Below, one piece after another: positions 19,099-29,387 of a stretch of 64,000 nucleotides of DNA. Position 1 is the first letter of the stretch. Each line of letters opens with the position of its first letter. The position numbers and the translations under genes were made by a program. Source of the stretch: Methylophilus sp. (lineage in GTDB: Bacteria > Pseudomonadota > Gammaproteobacteria > Burkholderiales > Methylophilaceae). The notes under the pieces are model-generated. The model saw nothing but the letters and a program-made list of their open reading frames with translations. It made no database searches and was not told where the DNA came from. The stretch lies in the NCBI RefSeq assembly GCF_008015755.1, contig NZ_SSGF01000007.1:231410-295409 (forward strand), read 5' to 3'.

Positions 19099-20241
19099 TT
19101 ATTTGAGTAGTAACAGTTCCATGGTGCGCTGATAGGTTTCTTTGAGCGGCTCTATGTCTGCCACCGCCACGCACTCATTCAGTTTGTGGATGGTCGCGTT
19201 GAGCGGGCCAAACTCGACTACTTCTTTGCAGATGTCGGCGATAAAGCGGCCGTCAGAAGTGCCGCCGGTGGTAGATAACTCAGGCGTCACACCATAGCTT
19301 TGGGTAATGGCCTGGCTGATGGCTTCGACCAGTTGGCCGCGTGGCGTGATATAGGATTGGTTATGTTCCCAGTCCAGCGTGTATTCAAAGCCGTGACTAT
19401 CTAAAATGGCATGTACGCGTGAGCGCAAGCTGTCTTCGGAGCTACCTTGGCCATCCACCTCTGGGCAATAGCGGAAGTTAAACAGGATTTCTACTTCGCC
19501 GGGCACCACATTGGTGGCACCTGTGCCACCATTCATATTGGAGATTTGCCATGAGGTGGGCGGGAAGTATTCGTTGCCGTTGTCCCACACGGTTTCCACC
19601 ATGTCTTTGATCGCCGGTGCAGCCAGATGAATCGGGTTTTTAACCAGATGCGGGTAAGCGATATGGCCTTGTATGCCCTTGACGGTGAGTTTGCCGGACA
19701 AGGAGCCGCGGCGACCGTTTTTGATCATGTCGCCAACCACTTTGTTACTGGTCGGCTCGCCGACGATGCAGTAATCGAATGTTTCGCCACGCGCTTGCAA
19801 GGCTTCGACCACTTTGACCGTGCCTTCGATGGCGATGCCTTCTTCGTCTGAAGTAATCAGCAAGCCAATCGAGCCAGGATGATCAGGATGCTCGGCAATA
19901 AACGCTTCTATGCTGGTAATAAACGCCGCCAGTGACGTTTTCATATCTGCCGCGCCACGTGCGTACAGCATGCCGTCTTTAATCGTTGGCTCAAATGGCG
20001 GTGTGTGCCATTGATCGAGCGGACCCGTGGGGACCACGTCCGTGTGACCGGCGAACACAATCAGCGGGCCTGTGGTACCGCGGCGGGCATAAAAATTATC
20101 CACCTGGCCAAAACGCATGCGCTCAATCTTGAAGCCCAAGGGCTCCAGGCGGGCGATCATGGTTTCCTGACAACCAGCATCTTCCGGCGTCAGAGAGCGG
20201 CGTTGAAGGAGGTCAATGGCAAGGTCCAGCGTTGTTGTCAT
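19099..20241 (-). CDS. dapE: Succinyl-diaminopimelate desuccinylase
   Basis: This 380-residue M20 zinc metallohydrolase hydrolyses N-succinyl-LL-diaminopimelate in lysine and peptidoglycan precursor synthesis. Metal and catalytic residues are visible as H66 and D68 (GHTDVVP), D99 (GAADMK) and the E133-E134 pair (SDEEG). The central lid domain contains the GRRGSLSG segment. Length matches the family (about 375). It follows the ArsC-like gene by 5 bases and precedes prmB by 1. dapD, the previous step but one, lies 2.7 kb upstream on the same strand. Confidence 0.97.
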   Translation of the reverse strand: MTTTLDLAIDLLQRRSLTPEDAGCQETMIARLEPLGFKIERMRFGQVDNFYARRGTTGPLIVFAGHTDVVPTGPLDQWHTPPFEPTIKDGMLYARGAADMKTSLAAFITSIEAFIAEHPDHPGSIGLLITSDEEGIAIEGTVKVVEALQARGETFDYCIVGEPTSNKVVGDMIKNGRRGSLSGKLTVKGIQGHIAYPHLVKNPIHLAAPAIKDMVETVWDNGNEYFPPTSWQISNMNGGTGATNVVPGEVEILFNFRYCPEVDGQGSSEDSLRSRVHAILDSHGFEYTLDWEHNQSYITPRGQLVEAISQAITQSYGVTPELSTTGGTSDGRFIADICKEVVEFGPLNATIHKLNECVAVADIEPLKETYQRTMELLLLK

Positions 20242-20246
20242 AGGGC

Positions 20247-20600
20247 TTATTCTTTGGCAAACAGTTGAGCATACTCGGCTTCATGAAAGCCAAGGGCGAT
20301 GATTTTGTTGTCTTTGACGATGATAGGGCGCTTGATCACGGAGGTTTTTTCCTGCATCAAGGGCTGCGCCGTGGCGGCATCCACCACCGCATTTTTTTCG
20401 GCCTCAGTCAGGTTGCGCCAGGTCATGCCGCTACGATTAACCAGTTTTTCCCATGGTTGTTGTTGCAGCCAGGATTGTGCCGTGGCGGCATCCAGCCCGA
20501 GCTTTTTAAAGTCATGGAATTCATAAGCCACCGCATGCTGATCCAGCCAGTCGCGGGCCTTTTTCACGGTATTGCAATTGGGGATGCCGTACAGTTTCAT
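20247..20600 (-). CDS. ArsC/Spx-family protein, YffB type
   Basis: This 117-residue thioredoxin-fold protein of the arsenate-reductase-like family opens [19 protein letters not shown]. There is a single cysteine at residue 9, where true arsenate reductases carry their active-site thiol. The VIKRPII segment near residue 90 is the family's glutathione-site loop. This group (YffB) regularly sits next to dapE. The role is not settled, and arsenate reduction is unlikely on context. Probably cytoplasmic and co-transcribed with dapE and prmB. Confidence 0.88.
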   Translation of the reverse strand: MKLYGIPNCNTVKKARDWLDQHAVAYEFHDFKKLGLDAATAQSWLQQQPWEKLVNRSGMTWRNLTEAEKNAVVDAATAQPLMQEKTSVIKRPIIVKDNKIIALGFHEAEYAQLFAKE

Positions 20601-20680
20601 GGCGGGTTTGTGCGGTTAAAAACCATATTTTAACAGCCAGACGCGGGTGCGTTGCAATTTTTGTGCTGGCAGAGCTAGCC

Positions 20681-22753
20681 TTAGAACAGGCTTTGCGTGG
20701 CAGATTTTAGTTGTAACTCGCTGAACACATCAAATAGGAATTTCTGCTCGACCGGCTTGGAGAATAAAAAGCCCTGCATCTGGTCGCAGCCTATGCTTGC
20801 CAGCGCCTTGCGTTGATCCTCGTCTTCTACGCCTTCTGCCACGACATTCAAATCCAGTGCATGCGCGAGTTTAACTATGGCCTCTACAATTAATAGACCG
20901 GTCTTTGACGCTGCCACGCCTTTGGTCAACGTGCGGTCGAGTTTGACTTCACTTATTTCGAGGTCTTGCAAATGGGTGAGACTAAAGGGGTGCAAGCCAA
21001 AGTCATCCAGTGAGATTTTCAGGCCTTGCTGTTTGAAGTGACGCAAGGTTTCTTGAAACTGCGCCTGGTGATGAATGGCATTGGTTTCAGAGACTTCCAA
21101 AATCAGGTTGCGCGCTTCGACGCCATGTTGCTCAAGGATCGACTGTATCAGTGAGCTGAGCTGTTTGTTGCGGAATTGCTGGTTAGACATATTGACCGAA
21201 ATGCTTAAATCAATGCCCCGGTCGCGCGCTTGTTTGATGGTGCTGCAGGCTTGTGAAATGACCCAGGCATTGATTTCTTCAATCATGCCAAAACGTTCCG
21301 CTGCCTCAATAAAGTGATTCGGTGAGAGCAGGCCGCGCGTCGGGTGTTGCCAGCGTAGCAAGGCTTCTGCGCCATGGACGATACGCGTCAGGGCATCGAC
21401 TTTGGGCTGGAACAGCAACCTGAATTCCTGGTGTGTAATTGCTTGCTTGAGCTCCACACGCGTTTGCTGCATTTCATCTGAGGCTTGTTCGATTTCTGCG
21501 TCAAAAAAGCGATACTGGTTTTTGCCGTTTTCCTTGGCTTTGTACATCGCCGCATCAGCATTCAATTTGAGTTTTTGCAGGTTGCCGTCCTGCGGGTACA
21601 TCGAGACGCCAATCGAGCAGGAGATTTCAATCACGTGATCTTCAATGATGAAAATGTCACGCAAGGCATCGACGATACGCTGCGTGACAGTGACCACACT
21701 TTGGTGATTTTCAATTTCACTCAGCACGGCAATAAACTCATCACCACCGGCGCGCGCCACATAGTCGCAATTGCGGATGGCATTGCTGATGCGTTTGGAG
21801 ACTTCAATCAGTAGCAAGTCGCCAATATGGTGCCCAAACTGGTCGTTGACTGGCTTGAAGTGGTCAAGGTCAATATAGGCCAGCGCCAGGGACTCGCCAT
21901 TGCGGTCACAGCGTTTGGCGCTGATAATCAGGTGCTGGTTTAGGGCATCGCGGTTTGGCAGGTGCGTGAGTGGGTCATAGGCCAAAAACTTTTTGTTCAC
22001 GGTTTGTGTGTTGCGAAACGTGAGTTTGCTTTGCGTGATATCGACATTGCGTTCGTAAAAAATCACCAGAATAAATGAGGTGATAAATAACAGCACCGGC
22101 ACCAATACCAGCAGCAACATCAGATAGTTGCCGCTCTGGTCGGTCGGTTGGCTGAGTAGCATGTTGTTGTGCACAATACTCAGGTTAATCGCCGTGTGTG
22201 AAGCGAGAAAACCTAACGCAATTTCGACCGAAAACATCCACTTCAGGCGCTGCAGGGCTTTGCCCTCATAGCCTTTTAACCAGAGGGTAGTCACAATGGC
22301 CAGTGCCGAGGTCAGGCAGGCGAGAAACAGCGCGAATAAGGCGGCCCAAGTATCAATGCGGATATTAATCGCGCCCGCACTGATCTGAAAAAAGTAGGAT
22401 AGTAAATAACCACTGACACCTGCTGCCATCGAGGCATACAGCAGGTCGCGCAAAGGCAGTTTCTTTTTGTTGACGGTTTTAAGTAAAGAAAGCGACAACA
22501 AATAGGCGCACAGCAGGCTGCCGATAAAGTCGACCGGATGCTGGGTGATTTTGGGAAAGTTATCTGCGGCCAGCTGGTAGCCAGCATGTAGCAGGAAAAT
22601 ACCGCCAGCAGTCAATGCTGCGTATTTTTTGAGCAAGGCATCATGATCTTTGGTCGCTGCGATACGCAGCTTCTCTACAAGCTTAAATGCAAAAAAACAT
22701 CCAATGACACTGGATGTGAATAGCAACAAAATAAGCATGTGTGTTGGGATCAT
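20681..22753 (-). CDS. Seven-helix membrane GGDEF-EAL protein
   Basis: This is a 690-residue protein. Residues 1-235 contain about seven membrane helices, spaced like an MHYT-type sensor, but I do not see the MHY triplet. Isolated histidines occur in LLHAGY and ASHTAI. GGDEF follows, with ARAGGDEFIAVLS intact near 345. EAL keeps GAEALLRW and ILEVSETN, but the loop usually DDFGTGYSS reads DDFGLHPFS, so dimer-dependent phosphodiesterase control may be altered. It is inserted between dapD and the ArsC-like/dapE operon, all on the minus strand. Confidence 0.92.
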   Translation of the reverse strand: MIPTHMLILLLFTSSVIGCFFAFKLVEKLRIAATKDHDALLKKYAALTAGGIFLLHAGYQLAADNFPKITQHPVDFIGSLLCAYLLSLSLLKTVNKKKLPLRDLLYASMAAGVSGYLLSYFFQISAGAINIRIDTWAALFALFLACLTSALAIVTTLWLKGYEGKALQRLKWMFSVEIALGFLASHTAINLSIVHNNMLLSQPTDQSGNYLMLLLVLVPVLLFITSFILVIFYERNVDITQSKLTFRNTQTVNKKFLAYDPLTHLPNRDALNQHLIISAKRCDRNGESLALAYIDLDHFKPVNDQFGHHIGDLLLIEVSKRISNAIRNCDYVARAGGDEFIAVLSEIENHQSVVTVTQRIVDALRDIFIIEDHVIEISCSIGVSMYPQDGNLQKLKLNADAAMYKAKENGKNQYRFFDAEIEQASDEMQQTRVELKQAITHQEFRLLFQPKVDALTRIVHGAEALLRWQHPTRGLLSPNHFIEAAERFGMIEEINAWVISQACSTIKQARDRGIDLSISVNMSNQQFRNKQLSSLIQSILEQHGVEARNLILEVSETNAIHHQAQFQETLRHFKQQGLKISLDDFGLHPFSLTHLQDLEISEVKLDRTLTKGVAASKTGLLIVEAIVKLAHALDLNVVAEGVEDEDQRKALASIGCDQMQGFLFSKPVEQKFLFDVFSELQLKSATQSLF

Positions 22754-22891
22754 AAAAATTGCACGGTCATTGTGATTGTTAGTGGTTTGACTCTACTGCG
22801 TTTTGTTGCTTGTCTGCTGACTCTCCGTCCTTACATTTAAATTTAATAACACATTTATCGACAACCCTGTATCTAATTTCTTTGGTTGAGG

Positions 22892-22956
22892 ATCACGCTT
22901 AATATCGACCAGTCTTCTCTATAACTTGAGCCGACAGGGGTGTTTTTAAGCGTGAT
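22892..22956 (-). repeat. 11-base inverted repeat between dapD and the GGDEF-EAL gene
   Basis: ATCACGCTTAA (22892-22902) and TTAAGCGTGAT (22946-22956) are exact reverse complements 43 bases apart, just beyond the dapD stop. It may end dapD transcription in concert with inner structure, or bind a regulator of the GGDEF-EAL gene that starts at 22753. Confidence 0.5.
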
Positions 22957-22979
22957 TCCCGGTTCCGCGCTGATTGGAC

Positions 22980-23807
22980 TTAAATGCCGCGCAACAATTC
23001 GTTGATACCAACCTTGCCCAAGGTTTTGGCATCGACTTTTTTCACGATCACGGCGCAGTACAGGCTGTATTTGCCGTCGCTGGATGGCAGGTTGCCAGAC
23101 ACGACTACAGAGCCTGCAGGCACGCGGCCATAGTGTACTTCACCTGTTTCGCGGTCATAAATTTTGGTCGATTGGCCAATATAAACGCCCATAGAGATCA
23201 CGCAGTTGTCTTCGACCACCACGCCTTCAACTACTTCTGAACGCGCACCGACAAAGCAGTTGTCACCAATGATGGTTGGACCGGCTTGCACGGGCTCTAA
23301 CACGCCGCCAATGCCGACGCCACCAGACAGGTGCACGTTTTTACCAATTTGTGCACAGGAGCCTACCGTCGCCCAGGTGTCGACCATGGAGCCTTCGCCG
23401 ACGTAAGCGCCGATGTTGACATAAGAAGGCATTAACACGGTGTTTTTAGCAATGAATGAGCCTTTACGCACGATGGCATTCGGCACGACGCGGAAGCCGC
23501 CGGCTTTAAAGTCTTCTTCAGTGTAGTTGGCGAATTTAGGATCCACTTTGTCAAAATAACGGGTCACGCCGTCATCCATCAGCACATTGTCCTTGAGGCG
23601 GAAAGACAGCAGCACCGCTTTTTTCAACCATTGGTGGGTTTCCCATTGTTGGGTATCGCCAATGCGGCTTGCCACACGCAATTTGCCTGCATCCAGGTCA
23701 TCCAGCACAGAAGCCACCGTGGCTTTAATATCGGCAGGGGCATTGCCCGGGTTGATGTTGGCGCGGTCTTCAAAAGCCGCTTCAATAATGCTTTGACGTG
23801 GATCCAT
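22980..23807 (-). CDS. dapD: Tetrahydrodipicolinate N-succinyltransferase
   Basis: This 275-residue left-handed beta-helix acyltransferase transfers succinate from succinyl-CoA to tetrahydrodipicolinate. An N-terminal helical domain (about 1-100) is followed by hexapeptide repeats such as [20 protein letters not shown] and [16 protein letters not shown]. Length matches E. coli DapD (274). With dapE in the window, the organism uses the succinylase route to diaminopimelate. It appears to be monocistronic, because a 226-base gap precedes the next gene. Confidence 0.97.
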   Translation of the reverse strand: MDPRQSIIEAAFEDRANINPGNAPADIKATVASVLDDLDAGKLRVASRIGDTQQWETHQWLKKAVLLSFRLKDNVLMDDGVTRYFDKVDPKFANYTEEDFKAGGFRVVPNAIVRKGSFIAKNTVLMPSYVNIGAYVGEGSMVDTWATVGSCAQIGKNVHLSGGVGIGGVLEPVQAGPTIIGDNCFVGARSEVVEGVVVEDNCVISMGVYIGQSTKIYDRETGEVHYGRVPAGSVVVSGNLPSSDGKYSLYCAVIVKKVDAKTLGKVGINELLRGI

Positions 23808-23922
23808 GATGTTCTCTTGTTCGATGAAAAAATTCGGTTAAATAACAGTGAAACCCGAAATTTTAACCTAATTTTGGCAGGTCAGGGGCCGCGCATGTCT
23901 GGCTACCCCTGCCAGGCAGTAT

Positions 23923-24735
23923 TTATTTGTTTTTGGCCGCGAGGTACAAAGGCATCACTTTAGGCGTGAGCGCCTGCAGGTCTTTAATGCGATTTTCGCT
24001 AGATGGGTGAGTGCTTAAAAACTCAGGTGGCGCCTCTTTGTTGGCAGCCATCATTTTTTTCCACAGGCTGACCGCCGCTTCCGGGTTGTAACCAGCACGG
24101 GCGGCGAGCTCCAGGCCCATGCGATCAGCTTCGCGTTCTTGTTCACGGCCATTCGGTAGCGAGAACAATAACTGGCTGCCCATGCCTGCGCCTTGTGCAG
24201 CCATGCTGCCAGCCGTACCGCCGACAAAGGAGGCCAGCGCCTGCAAGCCAAATTGTTGAACATAGGCTTGTGACATCCGCTCACGGCCATGCTCGCGCAG
24301 TGCATGTGCAATTTCGTGGCCAATCACGGCGGCCAGTTCATCGTCGGTGGCATTGAGCTTTTCGGCCAGGCCGGAAAACACCATGATTTTGCCACCTGGC
24401 ATGCAGTAGGCGTTGAGCTGATCATTCTTTTCGACATTGACTTCCCATTTCCATTTGGCGGCATCTGGCCTGAACACACCGACTTGAGCAATCAGACGGT
24501 TGGAAATCGTTGTTACGCGATTTAATAACGGTTTATCAGCATTGAGCGTGCTTTTCTTTTGGGCGTCTTGCAGTGTTTGCGTATAAGACTGCGCAGACAT
24601 CTTATCGACGGTGGCAGACGGCAATAACAGCAACTGGCTGCGCTGGACACCAGAAGTGCTGTTTTTGGTGGTGCTGGCGCAGGCAGTGAGCAATGCACAC
24701 ATCACGGCGACTGACATGGTTTTAATATTGAACAT
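23923..24735 (-). CDS. M48-family zinc metalloprotease lipoprotein
   Basis: This is a 270-residue predicted lipoprotein. A signal peptide ending in the lipobox LLTAC gives Cys19 as the acylated residue. The zinc-binding HEIAH motif (IGHEIAHALREHG, about residue 142) and a downstream glutamate in EREADRMGLELAARAGY supply the three metal ligands of M48 proteases. Related outer-membrane lipoprotein proteases (LoiP/YcaL type) degrade misassembled envelope proteins. That role here is inferred. It stands alone, with gaps of over 100 bases on both sides. Confidence 0.92.
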   Translation of the reverse strand: MFNIKTMSVAVMCALLTACASTTKNSTSGVQRSQLLLLPSATVDKMSAQSYTQTLQDAQKKSTLNADKPLLNRVTTISNRLIAQVGVFRPDAAKWKWEVNVEKNDQLNAYCMPGGKIMVFSGLAEKLNATDDELAAVIGHEIAHALREHGRERMSQAYVQQFGLQALASFVGGTAGSMAAQGAGMGSQLLFSLPNGREQEREADRMGLELAARAGYNPEAAVSLWKKMMAANKEAPPEFLSTHPSSENRIKDLQALTPKVMPLYLAAKNK

Positions 24736-24870
24736 ATTCTTTTCCTCACAGGTGGCAACTATGCAGTTATCGCATGGCTGGCTTGATCCGTTGACAGCTG
24801 ACTAAAGCAATTGGCAAGCAAAAAACGCATTTTACGCTTGGGCTGTACACTTGTGTTTGTCGCCTGCGAT

Positions 24871-26754
24871 TTAAATTTTAACTTGTGAGCCGAGCTCCAC
24901 CACGCGGTTGGGCGGCAATTTAAATTGGTTGGTGATGGTTTCTGCGGTGCGGAACAAACCGATAAATATTTTTTTACGCCAGAAAGCCATGCCTGGTTTG
25001 TCAGACGCAATCAGGCTCTCCTTGCCAACGAAGAAAGAAGTATCCATGGTGTCCAGCGTCAGCCCCAAGGCGTCGGTCAGTGCCAGGTCTCTGGGCAGGT
25101 CAGGTTCGTCCATATAACCATAGCGCAGCGTGACGCGATAAAAGCCGTAGGGTAACACTTCTACCGCGACGCGTTCTTCACGGCTGGTGTAAGGATAGTC
25201 TTCAAAACGCACGGTCAGGATCACCATGGTTTCATGCAGCACCTTGTTGTGTTTGAGGTTGTGCAGCAGGGCATGCGGTACGCCGTCAGGGTTGGGCGTC
25301 ATAAATACGCCTGCACCATTGACGCGTGCAGGTGGGTGCGCACCAATGGCCTGAATAAAAGGAATCAGTTCCATCGATTCTGATTTAAGGATGCTATACA
25401 ACAGCCTGCGGCCGGTTTTCCAGGTGCGCATCAGCGTGAAAATAATCAGGCCGATCAGTAATGGCACCCAGCCACCATCAGGGATCTTGAGAATGTTGGC
25501 GGCAAAGAAGGACAGGTCTATGACCAGGAATACCGTAATCAGGCACGCGGTTTTTAATTTGCTCCAGCCCCACAGGTGGTGAAAAACCACCGCAGCCAGC
25601 AAGGTGGTAATCACCATGTCGCCAGTCACGGCGATACCGTAAGCGGCGGCTAAATCGCCCGAGCTACCAAAAATCAGCACCAGGCCCATTACGGCGACCA
25701 TCAAGCCCCAGTTAACGCGCGGCATATAGACCTGGCCCTCGGTTTTTTCTGAGGTATGGGCGACGTGCATACGTGGGATAAAGCCGAGTTGCAACGCCTG
25801 GCGCGAGACAGAAAATGCGCCGGTAATCACGGCTTGCGACGCAATCACGGTGGCCAGTGTGGCCAGAATAATTAAAGGGAACAACGCCCAGTCTGGCGCC
25901 AGATGGTAAAACGGGTTTTGAATTGACTCCGGCTCGGCCAGGATCAGTGCGCCTTGCCCAAAGTAGTTACAAATCAGGGCGGGTAGCACAAATAAAAACC
26001 AGGCTAATCGAATCGGTTTGCGGCCGAAGTGGCCCATGTCGGCATAGAGCGCTTCGGCACCTGTCACCGCCAGCACAACTGCGCCCAGAGCAATAAATGC
26101 AATTTTAGGCTGGGTGTAGAAAAATAGAAAAGCGTAGCCAGGGCTGAGTGCTTTGAGAATTTCAGGGTGGTGGTTGATGTTGATGACGCCAAGAATACCG
26201 AGCACAGCAAACCAGGTCAACATGATCGGGCCAAAAAAGGCGCCTACCACCGCGGTGCCTTTACTTTGTGCCCAGAACAGCACGAATAGCACGCAGAGTG
26301 TAATCGGCACAATCCAGCTATCTAATTGCGGGGCCGCGACTTCGAGGCCTTCTACCGCCGAGAGCACCGAAATGGCGGGGGTAATCATGCCGTCGGCGTA
26401 AAACATGCAGGCGCCGACAATACCCAGCATCATGATGCGTTTACGTTGATCAGGGTCACCACCGGCATAGCGACTGGCCAGTGACAACAAGGCCATGATA
26501 CCGCCTTCGCCACGGTTGTCTGCCCGCATGATAAACGCGACATATTTGAACGAAACAATGAGCAACAATGCCCAGGTGATCAATGACAAAATGCCATAGA
26601 CATTGTCTTGCGTCAGCAATAGCGGGTGGTGGCCAACCGCAAAGACTTCTTTCATGGTGTAAAGAGGGCTGGTGCCAATATCCCCGAAAACAACGCCTAG
26701 CGCAGCGAGTGCCATGGTGTGGAGCGCCGTTTGCTGATTTTTTGTATGGTCCAT
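24871..26754 (-). CDS. kup: Low-affinity potassium transporter Kup
   Basis: This is a KUP-family potassium-proton symporter of about 627 residues with some 12 membrane helices and a cytoplasmic C-terminal domain. The signature AALGVVFGDIGTSPLYT lies in the first helix. The second conserved block is RGEGGIMALLSL, and EALYADMGHFG follows in the middle. I choose the ATG at 26754; an in-frame TTG at 26775 would add seven residues. Neither has a clear ribosome site. Flanking gaps suggest a single-gene unit. Confidence 0.95.
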   Translation of the reverse strand: MDHTKNQQTALHTMALAALGVVFGDIGTSPLYTMKEVFAVGHHPLLLTQDNVYGILSLITWALLLIVSFKYVAFIMRADNRGEGGIMALLSLASRYAGGDPDQRKRIMMLGIVGACMFYADGMITPAISVLSAVEGLEVAAPQLDSWIVPITLCVLFVLFWAQSKGTAVVGAFFGPIMLTWFAVLGILGVININHHPEILKALSPGYAFLFFYTQPKIAFIALGAVVLAVTGAEALYADMGHFGRKPIRLAWFLFVLPALICNYFGQGALILAEPESIQNPFYHLAPDWALFPLIILATLATVIASQAVITGAFSVSRQALQLGFIPRMHVAHTSEKTEGQVYMPRVNWGLMVAVMGLVLIFGSSGDLAAAYGIAVTGDMVITTLLAAVVFHHLWGWSKLKTACLITVFLVIDLSFFAANILKIPDGGWVPLLIGLIIFTLMRTWKTGRRLLYSILKSESMELIPFIQAIGAHPPARVNGAGVFMTPNPDGVPHALLHNLKHNKVLHETMVILTVRFEDYPYTSREERVAVEVLPYGFYRVTLRYGYMDEPDLPRDLALTDALGLTLDTMDTSFFVGKESLIASDKPGMAFWRKKIFIGLFRTAETITNQFKLPPNRVVELGSQVKI

Positions 26755-26888
26755 TGTGTGAACAGCTGAAGACAAGCAATTATTATCGGTTAATTCTAAA
26801 ACTTCACCAACGACTTTGACGCAAATAACCGAGTTGGACAGAAATAATCTGAACGCGTCGCACCTTTGTTGGGGATTGCATGAATAGC

Positions 26889-28109
26889 TTACTGATCGGC
26901 AGGCCGGTTTTTTGCAACGATGACCTGCGCCTCGCCTTGATGCAGTGTCAGTTTCAAGTGTTCACCAATGGTCAGTTGGCGAGCGTCGGTCACGGCGCGG
27001 CCATTCTGTTGTTGCACAATCGCATATCCGCGTGCCAGTACCTGGTGTGGGTTAAGTTGTTGCAGGCTGTTAGTCAGATATTCCAGCCGACGGCGGCGGC
27101 CTTGCAAATACTGCTGCATGGCCAAGCTGAGGCGATGTTGCCATTGTTGTAGCGCCTGTTTTTGTTGTTGCAGCTGTTGTGCTGGCGAGATCAAACGCCG
27201 CGACAAATAATCCAGTGTTTGCGCGTGCTGGCGCAGCAGCGATTGCATGGCGCGTATCAGGCGTTGTTGCGATTGCGCCACTTGTTGGCGTAGTTGTGAT
27301 TGATCCGGGCAAGCCAGTTCTGCCGCAGCCGTTGGCGTGGCGGCGCGCAAGTCTGCCACAAAGTCGGCAATCGTAAAGTCAGTTTCGTGGCCGACGCCGC
27401 TGATGGTTGGCAAACGGCACGCCGCCATGGCGCGTGCGACGACTTCTTCGTTAAAAGACCATAAATCCTCAATACTGCCGCCACCGCGGCAAATCAATAA
27501 CGTATCAACTTCCTGGCGCTGGTCAGCCAGTTGGATGGCTTGCGCAATCAGCGCGGCTGCGCCTTTGCCTTGTACAGGGGTTGGGTAAATGATGACGCCC
27601 ATGCCTGGATAACGCCTGCGGATAGCGGTCAGCACATCACGCAAAGCTGCTGCATCGGGCGAAGTCACCACGCCGATGCGTTGCGGGCTGGCTGGAATGG
27701 TTTGCTTGCGCGAGAGGTCAAACAGGCCTTCGGCTTGCAGGCGTTGTTTGAGTTGCTCAAATGCTTCATACAACCTGCCCATGCCCGCGGGTTGCATAAA
27801 CTCAATCGTCAGCTGAAAGTCGCCGCGCGCTTCATACAGAGTGACCGTCGCCCGCGCTTCGATCAGATCGCCTTCGCGCGGCATGCTGCCCATCAGACTA
27901 TTACGGCCTTTAAACATCACGCAGCGCACCTGGGCACGGTCATCCTTGAGCGAAAAATACCAGTGACCGCTGGCGGCACGCGTGAAATTGGAAATTTCGC
28001 CGCTGATCCAGAACAACGGAAAACTGGTTTCCAGCAGTTCTTTGGTCAGGCGCGTCAGGTCGCTGACATTCAAGATTTGTTTAAAAGGCGTCGATAACAG
28101 CTGTGTCAT
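26889..28109 (-). CDS. xseA: Exodeoxyribonuclease VII large subunit
   Basis: This 406-residue subunit of the ATP-independent single-strand exonuclease has an N-terminal OB fold (FPLFWISGEISNFTRAASGH), a catalytic domain with ICRGGGSIEDLWSFNEE and SGVGHETDFTIADFVADLRA, and a long coiled-coil C-terminal region rich in Gln and Arg. It needs the small subunit XseB, which is not in this window. E. coli XseA has 456 residues, so this one is somewhat shorter in the coiled coil. It diverges from the lytic transglycosylase gene. Confidence 0.96.
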   Translation of the reverse strand: MTQLLSTPFKQILNVSDLTRLTKELLETSFPLFWISGEISNFTRAASGHWYFSLKDDRAQVRCVMFKGRNSLMGSMPREGDLIEARATVTLYEARGDFQLTIEFMQPAGMGRLYEAFEQLKQRLQAEGLFDLSRKQTIPASPQRIGVVTSPDAAALRDVLTAIRRRYPGMGVIIYPTPVQGKGAAALIAQAIQLADQRQEVDTLLICRGGGSIEDLWSFNEEVVARAMAACRLPTISGVGHETDFTIADFVADLRAATPTAAAELACPDQSQLRQQVAQSQQRLIRAMQSLLRQHAQTLDYLSRRLISPAQQLQQQKQALQQWQHRLSLAMQQYLQGRRRRLEYLTNSLQQLNPHQVLARGYAIVQQQNGRAVTDARQLTIGEHLKLTLHQGEAQVIVAKNRPADQ

Positions 28110-28281
28110 AGCCTGGCATTATCCAACAGTGGATTGCTAGTTGGCTACGCCTTTTGTATGAAATCCTGTGCGTTTTGGCACCGGAAGACATCTTTTTTGG
28201 CCCTATTTACACGCGGCCTGGCACTTTGTGTGATTAATTGAGTCATTACATAAAATAATACTTGAAAATATTGTTATCCAA

Positions 28282-29289
28282 ATGCAATCAATGCTCTTAT
28301 ACGCTCGAATGCGTCGCGTAAGCTTGTGGCTTGCTTTTTGCGCAGTCGCCGCCTGCGCGGCCCTTTTATCGCCATTGTCACAGGCCGATGAAATTGTTGA
28401 GCCCTTACCGAGTGAAACACCGCCATTGGCTGCAACATCAAACTTGCCTGAGGGCGGCGAGCCCGTCGATGGCTATAGTCGCGAGCAGTCTGCGGTTAAA
28501 AATGAGGCGTATAAACAATTTATCAAATTACAGGTCAGTCTCGCCGCCGGCACTAAGAATGCATTGGGCCTCACCAGCTACGAGCAGGCACATGCGCATT
28601 ATTGTGCGTTGGCGGGTGAGTCGCGTGACCCCGATGCCTTGTTTGCGATGGGCTGGTTTTACAGTACGGGCAAAGGGGTGGCCGTGAATCATGATATTGC
28701 AGCCCGTTTTTTCAGTTTGGCCGCCATCCAGGGCCACCGCGATGCCAGGGCTTGGCTGGATAGTGAGCCGGGGAATACTGAGTTGGCTGTGTTGCCAGGC
28801 TGTATGCTTAAACAAGGTAATTCTGCGGCAGAAGTCTTGTTTCGCAAGCGCGGCCCGATTTATCAATTGGTGAAAAAGCATGCGCCGGTGTACGGCGTCG
28901 ATGTGGACTTTGCCATGGCTGTGATTGCAGTCGAATCAGGTTTTAATCCCAAAGCTACTTCACGCAAAAACGCACAGGGCCTGATGCAGTTATTGCCGGA
29001 TACTCAAGCCAGGTTTCACGTCAAAGATGCCTACGATCCTGAGCAAAACATCAAGGGTGGCTTGTCTTATTTGCGCTGGCTAATCGCCTATTTTAAGGGC
29101 GATGTGGAGCTGGTCGCCGCTGCTTATAATGCCGGTGAACATGCCGTGCTGAGGCATCAGGGGATTCCGCCTTACCCCGAAACCCGTGACTATGTGAAAC
29201 GCATCAGCCGTTATTACAAAAAGAAACACCATGAAGTCAAACAAAAGTCTGCCATGCAACAGGCAGTTAGTGCGCAGGCTGCTTCTTGA
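28282..29289 (+). CDS. SLT-type lytic transglycosylase with Sel1-like segment
   Basis: This is a 335-residue exported peptidoglycan enzyme. A hydrophobic leader (about residues 14-35, ending SQADE) serves as signal peptide. A Sel1-like repeat lies at about 105-150 (MGWFYSTGKGVAVNHDIAAR). The C-terminal SLT domain (about 195-315) has the catalytic glutamate in AVIAVESGFNP, then NAQGLMQLLPDT and AAYNAGEHAV. Two earlier in-frame methionines make the exact start uncertain. The dsbB frame follows after about 100 bases. It is the second of four peptidoglycan enzymes in the window. Confidence 0.9.
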   Translation: MQSMLLYARMRRVSLWLAFCAVAACAALLSPLSQADEIVEPLPSETPPLAATSNLPEGGEPVDGYSREQSAVKNEAYKQFIKLQVSLAAGTKNALGLTSYEQAHAHYCALAGESRDPDALFAMGWFYSTGKGVAVNHDIAARFFSLAAIQGHRDARAWLDSEPGNTELAVLPGCMLKQGNSAAEVLFRKRGPIYQLVKKHAPVYGVDVDFAMAVIAVESGFNPKATSRKNAQGLMQLLPDTQARFHVKDAYDPEQNIKGGLSYLRWLIAYFKGDVELVAAAYNAGEHAVLRHQGIPPYPETRDYVKRISRYYKKKHHEVKQKSAMQQAVSAQAAS

Positions 29290-29387
29290 GAGATGAATTA
29301 AAGTCAGGGAACGATGTACGCTGTGGCTGCATCATACGCGCGTTATCTATTACAATTTCAACTTCGTTTAACGCGCAGGAGTTTGCA

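Noticed and set aside
20247..20600. Arsenate reductase ArsC
   Set aside because: Context with dapE and prmB and no ars genes indicates the YffB subgroup of unknown role.
22754..22979. Riboswitch (lysine type) between dapD and the GGDEF-EAL gene
   Set aside because: The region is downstream of dapD, not in its leader, and shows no multi-helix core of the lysine aptamer.
28110..29289. Possible second small genes inside the lytic transglycosylase region
   Set aside because: All are other-frame readings of one well-supported coding region.
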